Positions 32,550-40,620 of a stretch of 40,822 nt of DNA are shown piece by piece. Position numbers and translations under genes: made by a program. The DNA is taken from contig CAJLGW010000006.1 of assembly GCA_905206345.1 (NCBI GenBank), positions 1 through 40,822 on the forward strand, given 5' to 3'. The notes beneath the pieces are model-generated. The model was not told the origin of the DNA, searched no databases, and worked only from the letters and a program-made list of their open reading frames with translations. Position 1 is the first letter of the stretch; the number at the start of each line of letters is the position of its first letter. The stretch is from an uncultured Sutterella sp. (GTDB taxonomy: Bacteria; Pseudomonadota; Gammaproteobacteria; Burkholderiales; Burkholderiaceae_F).

Positions 32550-34202
32550 ATGACGCAGAAAGCTTATACCGATTTAAAAGATGAGCAACTGGAGACGATG
32601 GGTTTCGTTCGTCCCAATCCGACCGTTAAACGTGTGGGGTTTGTGGATTTGGGCAGTAACTCGTCACGTTTAACGATTGTGGAATTTGATATTCGCGGTC
32701 GTGTGACGATTCTCGATCGCGTCAAAAGCATGGTTCGCTTGGGGGAAAAGGCGTTTGAAACGAAAGAACTTCAGCCCCAGGCCATGGCTCGTGCGCTCAC
32801 GTGCCTTGATGAGTTTGTGAAGGTTTGTGACTCTTTCGGTGTAAAGAAAATCGTGGCCGTGGGGACGGCTGCGCTTCGCATCGCCAAAAATAGTCAAGCC
32901 TTTGTTGATGAAGTCAAAGCCAAAACCGGCATGGACTTAAGTGTTATTTCCGGTGAGGAAGAGGCGCGTTTGATTCGTGTGGGGATTTGGGATGCCTTCC
33001 CCAAAACGAAAGACGCTTTCCTTTTTATCGATATCGGCGGTGGCAGTACCGAGCTCTCTGTGTCTTCTCGCAGTGACATTGAAGTGCTTGAGAGCTTAAA
33101 TGTCGGTTGCGTGATGGTCACGGACGCCTTTACCCAAACGAAGACGGGGAAGGTCAGCGCGACCGTTTTTGAAAAAATGCAAGCCTTGGCATTGCGAAAG
33201 ATGCAATATGCTTTGGCGGACATTAAGGCCGTCAATTATCGAGCTGCGGTTGCCAGTAGCGGCACGGCTCAAGCGTTAATGGCCTTTGCCCAATCTCAAC
33301 GGGGAACGACCAATCCCTTAGAAGTGTGCCCTGAAGGGGTGGTGTTACCGTTGGCGGATTTAGAAAACGCTGCTAAAGCCCTTTGTCAGATGACCATGAA
33401 CCAACGCCGTACCCAAGCCGGATTTAGTCCCGCTCGAGCCGAAGTGATTGTGGGTGGGGCTGCTATTTTGGTGCAATTGTTAAAGGCTTTAAAGCTTGAA
33501 AGCGTCATTGTGACTGCCAGCAACCTTCAAGACGGTCAGGTGGTTGATTACATCGATCGTCATTACCCAAAAGAAGGTCAGAAAGAAAATTATTGGCGTC
33601 GCAAGAGCGTGAAGCGCTTAGCAAAACGTCATCACTATCAAAAGCCTCATGCCAAACACTTAAAGCAATTGGCATTGGGTATCTATGCTTCAGCCATTGA
33701 GGAAAAATTATGTGCCACTCAAGAGGGCTTAGAAGAGCTCTTGGGTTATGCGGCACGCATGCACGACATCGGTATCGATATCGGTTACGATCGTCATCAT
33801 GAGCATGGGGCCTACTTGGTGCGCCACAGCTCTCTTTTAGGGTTCACAGAGCATGAAATTATGGTGATGGCGCGCATGGTCTTTATGCACGGACGACCCT
33901 CATCGACTTTACCGCAGTTTCTCGAAGGCTGCGTGGTGACACAAGCCGAAAAGATGGCCGGTCTTTCGCTTTTCTTGGCTGAAAACTTGGATCGCACGCA
34001 TCGCTCATTAGTGAAAGAAGCACGCTTTGTGAGAAAGTCTCAAGGATTAGTTCTAGAAGTCAATGCTCAAGCGCCTGCGCCCATTGAAAAGAGCACGTTG
34101 GAAAAACTCAAGAAACACTTAAAGAAGGTGTTGGGTGAAACGGTAGAGGTGGATTTCCATGAACAAACGCCAGAACCCACCATCACGATCATCGAAGAGT
34201 AG
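32550..34202 (+). CDS. ppx: exopolyphosphatase (Ppx/GppA family)
   Basis: 550 residues: an ASKHA-fold phosphatase domain with the phosphate loop GFVDLGSNSSRL, the conserved SGEEEARL and IDIGGGSTELS, and SSGTAQALMA, followed by a C-terminal HD-type domain (MHDIGIDIGY with H-rich DRHHEHGAYLVRHSS). It degrades polyphosphate made by the kinase upstream and may also hydrolyse pppGpp. The start has AAAGG upstream. The stop codon touches the stop of the convergent MFS gene with no base between, and no terminator is seen there. Confidence 0.94.
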   Translation: MTQKAYTDLKDEQLETMGFVRPNPTVKRVGFVDLGSNSSRLTIVEFDIRGRVTILDRVKSMVRLGEKAFETKELQPQAMARALTCLDEFVKVCDSFGVKKIVAVGTAALRIAKNSQAFVDEVKAKTGMDLSVISGEEEARLIRVGIWDAFPKTKDAFLFIDIGGGSTELSVSSRSDIEVLESLNVGCVMVTDAFTQTKTGKVSATVFEKMQALALRKMQYALADIKAVNYRAAVASSGTAQALMAFAQSQRGTTNPLEVCPEGVVLPLADLENAAKALCQMTMNQRRTQAGFSPARAEVIVGGAAILVQLLKALKLESVIVTASNLQDGQVVDYIDRHYPKEGQKENYWRRKSVKRLAKRHHYQKPHAKHLKQLALGIYASAIEEKLCATQEGLEELLGYAARMHDIGIDIGYDRHHEHGAYLVRHSSLLGFTEHEIMVMARMVFMHGRPSSTLPQFLEGCVVTQAEKMAGLSLFLAENLDRTHRSLVKEARFVRKSQGLVLEVNAQAPAPIEKSTLEKLKKHLKKVLGETVEVDFHEQTPEPTITIIEE

Positions 34203-35396
34203 TTAACCTTTTTCTTCCATCGGAACCACTTTTGAGACCTTTTGGCAGCGCGTCGTAAACCAAGCGACGCCTCCCATGAGGCTTGCCACGCTCATTAGTA
34301 CGGCTCCCGCACCAATCACAGTCCCTGCAGCACCAAATAAAATCGGCAATGTGGTGTGGCAGACATTAATGAGCATCGTTCGCAATCCCAAAGCTTCACC
34401 CACACGGCCTTCGGGCGACTGGGTATGAAGGAGAGACATCACATTGGGTTGCGAAGAACCAAGCGCTAAGCCTAAGAGAAACGCCACAGCGCAAAGCGCG
34501 TAGAAGTCATCAAAAAGCGGGAAGAGGAAGTAGCTCAAAGCCCCAAAGCTAAAGGCAAAGGTGAGCGTTTGCCATTCTGTCAAATGCTTGGCAATCCAAG
34601 GCATAAAGAGTCGGACGACAAAGGTGGCTGAAGCGAAAAAGCCCAAAATCCAACCGATTTGCGTTGCACTTAATCCAATGGACGTCCCATAAATCGGGAT
34701 CATAAAGTTCTGTAAATCCCAAGCCATGGACATGAAGGAGCTCACAATCAACACGTTTCTGACGTGAGGAATGCGCATTAATTCAAAGTTGCCCTTGCGA
34801 CGAGGAGGTTTTTTATTGCTCCAGGCATCCGGTAAGAGTTTTCTGACGGCAAAAAGAAAGATGCATAAGCCTGTCAAAGCCGTTGAGAGCGCAAAGACAT
34901 AAGCGCTGCGATAGCTAATGTAGTCAATGAAGTAACCGCCAATAATCGGAGCTGTAAAACCGGCCGCTGAAAAGCCCATCGCCAAAATGGCAAAGTGCGT
35001 CGTTCGGTTGCGATCGTTTGATAGGTAGCCAATTAATTGTTGAATGGCCATTGCCAACAGCATCAGACCTACGCCATTGATAATGCAGGCGAGGTACAAG
35101 GGCCACAAGCCATAGACGCTCGTTGGCAAAACAGAGGGAATCGTGGAAGCGACGGCTGAGATCAATACACCGTAAAGGATGGGCTTTTTTGGACCAATGT
35201 TATCGATCCATTGACCGCACCGAATGGCAAATAAGGCAGGAACAAAGGCAAAAAGCGCCATCATAATGCCCACTTCGAGCGCAGAAGCCTGTTCGTGTAA
35301 CGCATCTAGCGAGCAGGTAACACGATTGGTCACGCATCCGATATGGACGATGACCGTTAATAGAACAATCTTAATAATTTGAGTGGGCCAAGTCAT
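34203..35396 (-). CDS. major facilitator superfamily transporter
   Basis: 397 residues from ATG 35396, with about twelve membrane helices. MFS signature elements are visible: GQWIDNIGPKKPIL after helix 2 (motif A) and the duplicated hydrophobic layout with a central loop rich in basic residues (NKKPPRRKGNFEL). An in-frame GTG further upstream lies inside the uspA terminator hairpin and is therefore not used as start. The substrate cannot be inferred; it could be an efflux or uptake protein of the DHA1 type. Its 3' end abuts ppx. Confidence 0.85.
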   Translation of the reverse strand: MTWPTQIIKIVLLTVIVHIGCVTNRVTCSLDALHEQASALEVGIMMALFAFVPALFAIRCGQWIDNIGPKKPILYGVLISAVASTIPSVLPTSVYGLWPLYLACIINGVGLMLLAMAIQQLIGYLSNDRNRTTHFAILAMGFSAAGFTAPIIGGYFIDYISYRSAYVFALSTALTGLCIFLFAVRKLLPDAWSNKKPPRRKGNFELMRIPHVRNVLIVSSFMSMAWDLQNFMIPIYGTSIGLSATQIGWILGFFASATFVVRLFMPWIAKHLTEWQTLTFAFSFGALSYFLFPLFDDFYALCAVAFLLGLALGSSQPNVMSLLHTQSPEGRVGEALGLRTMLINVCHTTLPILFGAAGTVIGAGAVLMSVASLMGGVAWFTTRCQKVSKVVPMEEKG

Positions 35397-35405
35397 AAAT
35401 ATTGG

Positions 35406-35436
35406 AAAGCCACAGTACGTTACGCGCACTGTGGCT
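35406..35436 (-). terminator. rho-independent terminator after the tandem universal stress protein gene
   Basis: GCCACAGT ... ACTGTGGC, a perfect 8-bp stem with an 11-base loop, followed on the minus strand by TTTCC. It separates the stress protein gene from the MFS gene. Confidence 0.7.
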
Positions 35437-35465
35437 TCTGCCTCAATCGACTAAATTACAAAGTT

Positions 35466-36365
35466 TTACTTGCGGATAATGAGCAACGGGATATCGGCAA
35501 TGGAAGCAATGCGCATGGCAGTTGAACCCATCACGGCGCTCTTGAAGCGACCGTAACCGTGAGAACCCATCACCAAAATATCGAGTTCGCGCTTCTTGCA
35601 GTAAGCAGCGATTTCGTCACCGGGGTTACCGACCAAGCAAACTTCCTTGGGCTTGATACCGGCTTGTTCGAAAAGCGGAAGCACGGGATTCACGGCTTCA
35701 GCAAATTCGCTCTTTTGTAATTCAACGACTTCGTCTTCGCTCAAGGCGGGCAATGCCATACCGGTCATGTCGGGCATAACGGCACCGGCATAATCGCTCA
35801 CCGTATTGATGATATGGAACGTTGCGTCCTTGCCACCGAAGAGAGGCAATTGCTTAACAACGTAATTAACAGCGGCCGTACCGAAATCAGAACCGTCAAC
35901 GGCGATACCGACGTTCAAGGCATCCGTTTCCGGAGCGCTCTTATCGCGCAACATCAAAAGCGGAACCTTGGTCAAAGCCAAAACGGCATTGGTCACGGAA
36001 CCAAAGAGCAAGCCCTTCAAGGCAGAACGGCCGTGAGAACCCATGATCAAGAGGTCAACATTTTGTTCTTCAGCGATTTCAGCAATCACTTCCGCCGGCG
36101 TACCGATCTTGGAGACTTCTTCAGCCTTCATACCGGATTTCTTCAAAATATTGCGGACAGCCTTGAATGCCTTTTCGCTTTCGTCTTCGTAGTAATCGGA
36201 AAGAGCTTCACGGCTAACAAGACGACTGGCGCGAGCCGGTAACGGAGGTTGGACATTCAAAAGCACAACTTCAGGGTCTTGACCAATCAAAGTCGTACGA
36301 CTGGCAACAAAAGCAACCGCATTGTCACTGTAAACGCTACCATCAACGGGAATAAGGATCTTCAT
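35466..36365 (-). CDS. tandem-domain universal stress protein
   Basis: 299 residues made of two UspA domains. Each has the ATP-binding motif G-x2-G-x9-G-S: GSHGRSALKGLLFGS in the first and GSHGYGRFKSAVMGS in the second, so both are predicted to bind ATP. Each starts with a typical strand (MKILIPVDGSVYSDNAV; NVGIAVDGSDFGTAAV). Tandem Usps act in the cytosol in stress survival. AAGGGAT precedes the ATG. It diverges from tcdA across a 248-base spacer. Confidence 0.93.
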   Translation of the reverse strand: MKILIPVDGSVYSDNAVAFVASRTTLIGQDPEVVLLNVQPPLPARASRLVSREALSDYYEDESEKAFKAVRNILKKSGMKAEEVSKIGTPAEVIAEIAEEQNVDLLIMGSHGRSALKGLLFGSVTNAVLALTKVPLLMLRDKSAPETDALNVGIAVDGSDFGTAAVNYVVKQLPLFGGKDATFHIINTVSDYAGAVMPDMTGMALPALSEDEVVELQKSEFAEAVNPVLPLFEQAGIKPKEVCLVGNPGDEIAAYCKKRELDILVMGSHGYGRFKSAVMGSTAMRIASIADIPLLIIRK

Positions 36366-36582
36366 AAACTATCCCTTCATATTTAAAAATTTACAATTCA
36401 GTTCAAACTCTACATCTATGTGACAGTAAAGCGAACCATGGTCTCGAAACGGCCACTTACAACAGTCTTCGAGCAGAGAGAGCTCGGGTCAGTGAAGAAA
36501 AATCATCGAAAATCTCGAAAAATATTCTTCAATCTCCTTACAATCACTTTAACCTTATTTGATGACGATTTCTAGCCCTGAT

Positions 36583-36596
36583 ACACAATATTGTGT
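36583..36596. promoter_or_regulatory. 14-bp perfect palindrome upstream of tcdA
   Basis: ACACAATATTGTGT, a perfect inverted repeat without spacer, 17 bases before the tcdA ATG. Its position fits an operator or a 5'-leader element. I cannot link it to a known regulator. Confidence 0.35.
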
Positions 36597-36613
36597 GCTT
36601 TTTATCAACATAT

Positions 36614-37348
36614 ATGAATACAAATGACTATAGACGCTTCGGAGGCATTTCTCGACTCTTCGGGCGCGATAATTTTGAAAAACTCCAAAACGCTCATGTT
36701 TGTATCGTGGGTGTGGGTGGCGTAGGCAGCTGGGCGGTTGAAGCCATGGCTCGTACGGCTATCGGTCGTATCACGATTGTTGATGGCGATACGGTGGCCG
36801 AAAGCAACACCAACCGACAATCTCACGCAATGGATGGCAACTATGGATTAAAGAAAGTTGACGTGTTGGCTCAACGCATCAAAGCCATTAATCCTGCGGT
36901 TGAAGTGGTTGCTTGTGACACGTTTGTCGATGAAACGAATTTTGACGAGGTGATCGGTCGTCCTGACATGGTTTTGGATTGCATTGATTCTTTGAAAGCG
37001 AAAGCGCAGTTAATCGCTTGGGCAAAGAAAAATGACATTGCCTTAATCGTGAGTGCAGGGGCCGGTGGCCGAGTGGATGCAACGCGTGTGAAAGTCGATG
37101 ATTTGGCTCGTGTTTCAGGAGACGGTTTAGTCTCAGCTTTGCGCACTAACCTTCGCAAACATTACGGTTTCCCCAAAGGTAGCGCTCAGAGCAAAAGTAC
37201 CAAATTTGGTTTTCCCTGCGTTTATAGCGATGAACCGGTTTTGCCCAGTCAAGACGGTGAGGATGGTTTTGGTGTCTTTGTGGGAGTGACGGCGGTTTTT
37301 GGCATGACCATGGCATCGCTGGCAGTGAGGGCTTTGCTAGAAAAATAG
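36614..37348 (+). CDS. tcdA: tRNA threonylcarbamoyladenosine dehydratase
   Basis: 244 residues from ATG 36614 (an upstream GTG at 36593 overlaps a palindrome and is less likely). E1/ThiF-like fold: RFGGISRLFG at the N-terminus, the nucleotide-binding GVGGVGSWAVEAMART, DGDTVAESNTNRQ with the conserved Arg, and DCIDSLKAK. TcdA (CsdL) uses ATP to cyclise t6A37 of ANN-decoding tRNAs to ct6A. It is slightly shorter than E. coli TcdA (268). No clear binding site precedes either start. It lies between two universal stress protein genes. Confidence 0.92.
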   Translation: MNTNDYRRFGGISRLFGRDNFEKLQNAHVCIVGVGGVGSWAVEAMARTAIGRITIVDGDTVAESNTNRQSHAMDGNYGLKKVDVLAQRIKAINPAVEVVACDTFVDETNFDEVIGRPDMVLDCIDSLKAKAQLIAWAKKNDIALIVSAGAGGRVDATRVKVDDLARVSGDGLVSALRTNLRKHYGFPKGSAQSKSTKFGFPCVYSDEPVLPSQDGEDGFGVFVGVTAVFGMTMASLAVRALLEK

Positions 37349-37469
37349 GGGTCTTTACCAAGAATTGCTTAGCGTGACAAAAAACCTTGATAAATGTCAG
37401 AGATTTCTTGCCCAATTTATACAAAAAAGTCCTAAACTAAAACAAAAGAACACTTTTCCCGGAGTGACT

Positions 37470-37904
37470 ATGTATAAAAAGATTCTTGTGCCGATTGATG
37501 GTAGTGAACTCTCTTATCAAGCTGTTGAAGGTGCTGCCAAGTTTGCAGCTCCGATGAAAGCAAAGATTGTGCTTTTGACCGTGATTGAACCCTATTCTTA
37601 TACGAATTTAAGTGAATATCGCCCGGAAAGCATTACGCAATATGACCAACGAGTTAAAGACCAAGCAATGGATCGCTTGGAACAAGCTCGTGATATTTTG
37701 GAAAAGACCGGTATTGAAGTCACACCTTGCTCGAAGAAGTCCTTCTCGCCCTCTGAAGCGATTATGGAGGTGAGCGAAGAGCTCGGTTGTGACTTGATCT
37801 TTATGGCTAGCCACGGTCGTAAGGGGTTGGCCGCTGTGTTGTTGGGCAGTGAAACGCAAAAAGTGTTGACGCACTCAAAGTTGCCGGTGGTCGTTTTTCG
37901 TTAA
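37470..37904 (+). CDS. single-domain universal stress protein
   Basis: 144 residues from ATG 37470, chosen because GGAG lies six bases upstream and MYKKILVPIDGS is the standard UspA beginning. The ATP motif reads ASHGRKGLAAVLLGS, so the first glycine of G-x2-G-x9-G-S is Ala, a variant also found in other members; nucleotide binding is likely. It is cytosolic, probably a dimer. A terminator follows 30 bases after the stop. Together with the tandem Usp it flanks tcdA, but the two Usp genes are on opposite strands. Confidence 0.92.
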   Translation: MYKKILVPIDGSELSYQAVEGAAKFAAPMKAKIVLLTVIEPYSYTNLSEYRPESITQYDQRVKDQAMDRLEQARDILEKTGIEVTPCSKKSFSPSEAIMEVSEELGCDLIFMASHGRKGLAAVLLGSETQKVLTHSKLPVVVFR

Positions 37905-37934
37905 GAATCTGTTAGCTTTCTAGCATTTGAATTG

Positions 37935-37964
37935 AGGGATGTGCAGTTGTGCGTCCCTTTTTTC
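37935..37964 (+). terminator. rho-independent terminator after the single-domain Usp
   Basis: AGGGATGTGC, loop AGTT, GTGCGTCCCT with several G-T pairs, followed by T5. It is a good match to the standard form. Confidence 0.8.
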
Positions 37965-38018
37965 GTCCTTGTCAGATTGGATGGTCAGAATAATCGTGGG
38001 TAAATCGAATGGAATCGA

Positions 38019-38343
38019 ATGGAAAATCGTATGAAACTCAATTTAAATGACAGTTCCTTTGTTTTTGACAGCGAAATTGTTTCCTTACTTCTAGAAATTG
38101 AAGAATTCAAAGGAAGTTGGAAAGCTTATGGCAATCTTGCACCTGAACGATTAAGGGAACTTCAGCGTATTGCCACTATTGAAAGTGTGGGTTCATCCAC
38201 TCGTATTGAAGGCAGTAGACTTTCTGATGCAGAGGTTTCTCGAATTATGGCGGGGTTATCCTCAAAATCTTTTGCCACGCGAGATGAGCAGGAGGTGGCA
38301 GGATATGCTTTGCTGCTAAATCGATATCAAGTCAAAAAGTCAG
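38019..38343 (+). pseudogene. N-terminal remnant of a Fic-family protein
   Basis: About 105 codons resembling the N-terminal helical region of Fic proteins (ELQRIATIESVGSS..., then SDAEVSRIMAGL and DEQEVAGYA). It contains the autoinhibitory motif S-x3-E-G (S60 to G65, SSTRIEG), which blocks the ATP site in complete Fic AMP-transferases. The catalytic core with HPFxxGNGR is missing: after GYALLLN the family resemblance stops and the frame runs into an inverted repeat and then antisense through the cytochrome b gene. Codon use is AT-richer than that of the neighbours. The remnant is probably inactive, though a free inhibitory-helix peptide could be made. Confidence 0.65.
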
Positions 38344-38382
38344 GATCTAACAACAATCAATATGACCGATTGTTGTTAGATC
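38344..38382. repeat. 15-bp perfect inverted repeat, probable terminator of the cytochrome b operon
   Basis: GATCTAACAACAATC, nine bases, GATTGTTGTTAGATC. The right arm overlaps the stop codon of the cytochrome b gene by two bases. On the minus strand a T5 follows five bases after the stem, so it can act as a terminator, although AT-rich for one. It also marks the point where the Fic remnant ends. Confidence 0.6.
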
Positions 38383-39067
38383 AAGCTTTGTTCTGGTTTT
38401 TCAATTTTGTGTTCCCAAGCACTTTCTTTGCTTTTTCAACACCCTCAATCCACAAACTGTGTCGGAGTAACACATAGCGAGCTTTGACTCTCCCGTTAAA
38501 CATGGCGGGTATTAACTCTCGATTCGCTTTGAAAATAAAAGCCGCCATATGACCGATAAAAAGCACGATCGTTAAGAACATACCGAGGTTATGCAATTGC
38601 GCGAGCCAAAAAAGTGCGGGATCGGGAAGGTCAATACCGGCTAAGTTTTTTCCTGCCTTTAGAAGTCCCGTCACAATCACTAAGGTAAAAACAACAGCAA
38701 ACCCCGCCCAGGCTAAACGTTGCTCAGGCAAATATTTCTCTGACGGCGGTTCTTCTAGTCCTGTCAGCAAGGCTTTGATAATCGCAATACTTTTAACCAA
38801 ATCACCTTTTTTCGGAACGATGTCAAACTGTGCATCCAACGCATGGATCGTTACGTGGAAAACACACAAAAAAATAAAAATCAGACCAAAAATGTAGTGC
38901 CAGGTTAATGTGGCGAAATAGTCTGCCGTCCACGGAGCAATAAGTGTTAAGCCGTAGCGCTTGGCCACAGGCATTTGCAAAATCCCCGTGGCAATGAGAC
39001 CGAAGCAGGAAAGTGCAATTCCCCAATGGACTAAACGATTTCTTAGACTTTGACGAAGAATGGTCAT
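38381..39067 (-). CDS. cytochrome b subunit of a formate dehydrogenase/hydrogenase-type complex
   Basis: 228 residues, about four membrane helices. Candidate heme-ligand histidines are H14 (RLVHWGIALS), those in LTWHYIFGL and VFHVTIHAL, and the late pair AQLHNLGMF and IGHMAAF. This matches the FdnI/FdoI/HyaC cytochrome b556 group, which passes electrons between a ferredoxin subunit and quinone at the inner membrane. It starts three bases after the stop of the Tat-exported ferredoxin gene, so the two are co-translated. The catalytic subunit is not in the window. Confidence 0.85.
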   Translation of the reverse strand: MTILRQSLRNRLVHWGIALSCFGLIATGILQMPVAKRYGLTLIAPWTADYFATLTWHYIFGLIFIFLCVFHVTIHALDAQFDIVPKKGDLVKSIAIIKALLTGLEEPPSEKYLPEQRLAWAGFAVVFTLVIVTGLLKAGKNLAGIDLPDPALFWLAQLHNLGMFLTIVLFIGHMAAFIFKANRELIPAMFNGRVKARYVLLRHSLWIEGVEKAKKVLGNTKLKNQNKA

Positions 39068-39070
39068 GGT

Positions 39071-40045
39071 CTATTCCTCCTTGTCCGAAGAATTCGCTTT
39101 TGAGGTCAACTTTTTGCGTTGTCGCAAAAGATAGGCAGCACCGACAGCCGCAAGGGGAGCGGCTAAAGTGGCTTTTGCCCAACCTGAAGACGCTTGAAGT
39201 TGGGGGGCTGTTTCTTGGAAGCCGGCTCGGCCGTTGTTCTTTTTATCAACGCCTGATTGAGTCAACGATTTTTGAAGTGTCTCAAAAGGAACGGAAGAGA
39301 TATACCACGTAGCTGTACCGCCATTTTCCTTTTGTCCGTAGATATAGCGACCGTCTGCCATTTTTTGGATTTCTTTTTCAATCACCTTTAACGGAGCAAA
39401 AATCATTGCTCCTTTCGGGCAGGCTTGAGCGCACGCCGGTGTCTCTCCCTTTTGCAAACGATCGGCGCAAAAGTCGCACTTGTACATCACGCCGCCTCCA
39501 GCAAATTTGGGCGCAATGTCAAGGTAAAGGCCAACGCCCGCTTGACGTTGCGGCACTTCCCACGGGCAGACATCGCGACACTTTGCGCCACCAAAACAAA
39601 CATTGGGATTGATGCCCACAGCGCCTTGCTCAGACTTATCAATGGCGCCAAAGGGGCAGATTTTTCGACAAGGAGCGTCAAAGCAATGCATGCAACGGCG
39701 CGGTGCGTAAACCGTGCGGTTGCCGACTTGAATCGTCTCGACGTAGAGCCAGTTGTAGGGCGTTAAACGGTCAATACGATTTCGGTCATCGGAGAAGTCC
39801 TTAAATTTTTTCTGAGGCCAATAAGGTTTAAGCGGCTTTTGAGGTTCGGGAAATTTCGTTTGGTTTTTCTCTTGACACGCCTTTACGCACGCCGGAATCG
39901 GGTGACCGGTACAACCGTTACAACGATCCAAATCAATGACACTCACCCATTGGTCATTTGCGGGTGATTGTGCATGGGTTTGAGTGGCGCTCACCGCTAA
40001 AGAAGTAAAAACTGCACTTTTGAGGAAGGTTCGTCGATCGGTCAC
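39071..40045 (-). CDS. Tat-exported four-cluster ferredoxin subunit (FdnH/HybA-like)
   Basis: 324 residues from GTG 40045, chosen for the perfect GGAGG four bases upstream and because the Tat signal DRRTFLKS follows at once, ending near THAQ; a longer frame to 40186 is not signal-like. Four cysteine clusters are visible: CNGCTGHPIPACVKAC, CMHCFDAPCRKICPFG, CFGGAKCRDVCPWEVP and CDFCADRLQ...CAQACPKG, enough for four [4Fe-4S]. A C-terminal helix (WAKATLAAPLAAVGAAYLL) anchors it to the membrane. Its own Tat signal and C-terminal anchor are HybA-like, and the cytochrome b partner is formate-dehydrogenase-like. It should link a periplasmic oxidoreductase to quinone. The partner enzyme is unknown. 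Confidence 0.85.
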   Translation of the reverse strand: MTDRRTFLKSAVFTSLAVSATQTHAQSPANDQWVSVIDLDRCNGCTGHPIPACVKACQEKNQTKFPEPQKPLKPYWPQKKFKDFSDDRNRIDRLTPYNWLYVETIQVGNRTVYAPRRCMHCFDAPCRKICPFGAIDKSEQGAVGINPNVCFGGAKCRDVCPWEVPQRQAGVGLYLDIAPKFAGGGVMYKCDFCADRLQKGETPACAQACPKGAMIFAPLKVIEKEIQKMADGRYIYGQKENGGTATWYISSVPFETLQKSLTQSGVDKKNNGRAGFQETAPQLQASSGWAKATLAAPLAAVGAAYLLRQRKKLTSKANSSDKEE

Positions 40046-40243
40046 AAAACCTCCGGAAATAAGGAATGAGTAACAATTTTTATTGTAGATAGATTTGTTG
40101 AGAATTGGTGGAGAGAGGCACGGAGAAGTCTTGGTTTCTATGGCACGAATAGAAATTGAGACAAGAAATTGAAGTTCAAAGTTCAAAAGAGAGACTTTTG
40201 AGGAGGCTTAGCGAAAGCCCTGTCGGGGAGGGAAACTTGACGC

Positions 40244-40282
40244 ACAAAAACAAAGAAGGGACAGTTTTTCAACCATCCCTTC
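40244..40282 (-). terminator. rho-independent terminator of rpsT
   Basis: On the minus strand GAAGGGA, a 14-base loop that can pair further (GTT/AAC), TCCCTTC, then TTTGTTTTTG. It begins 25 bases after the rpsT stop codon. Confidence 0.85.
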
Positions 40283-40306
40283 AGTGCTTTTAGCAAACTT
40301 GCTGAA

Positions 40307-40570
40307 TTAGGCCATAGCCTTGATAGCAGCAGACAAGCGGCTCTTATGACGAGCAGCAGCGTTTGCGTGCAAAATGTTCTTGCGGGCCATCGTGTCGATA
40401 ACGATTTGAGCCAACTTGAAAGATTCAGCGGCAGCAGCCTTGTCACCAGCAACGATCAACTTGCGAACGGCCTTGATGGCGGTACGGTATTGAGAACGTT
40501 GAGCAGAAAGGTGCTGATTGCGCGCAACAGCTTGACGAGCGCGCTTACGAGCTTGTTTGGTATTAGCCAT
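40307..40570 (-). CDS. rpsT: 30S ribosomal protein S20
   Basis: 87 residues, the standard S20 length, very basic, with the typical start MANTKQARKRARQAVARNQH and conserved SRLSAAIKA at the end. It binds 16S rRNA early in 30S assembly. ATG 40570 is preceded by AAGGAAAAACA. A hairpin lies in the leader about 30 bases upstream and a terminator follows, so it is a single-gene unit. In E. coli S20 represses its own translation. Confidence 0.97.
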   Translation of the reverse strand: MANTKQARKRARQAVARNQHLSAQRSQYRTAIKAVRKLIVAGDKAAAAESFKLAQIVIDTMARKNILHANAAARHKSRLSAAIKAMA

Positions 40571-40590
40571 TGTTTTTCCTTGCCTTATTA

Positions 40591-40618
40591 AAAAGTTACG
40601 GCTGTTAAATGACAGCCG
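40591..40618 (-). promoter_or_regulatory. terminator-like hairpin in the rpsT leader
   Basis: On the minus strand CGGCTGT, loop CATTTA, ACAGCCG, then TAACTTTTT, ending about 20 bases before the rpsT start. It could be an S20-responsive attenuator in the leader, or the terminator of a gene to the right of the window. Confidence 0.4.
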
Positions 40619-40620
40619 CT

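Noticed and set aside
38383..38477. Continuation of the Fic reading frame to a stop at 38477
   Set aside because: Past the inverted repeat the frame is antisense to the cytochrome b gene and has no Fic similarity.
40046..40186. 47-residue N-terminal extension of the ferredoxin subunit
   Set aside because: It would bury the Tat signal; the GTG at 40045 has a perfect GGAGG and puts the twin arginine at the N-terminus.
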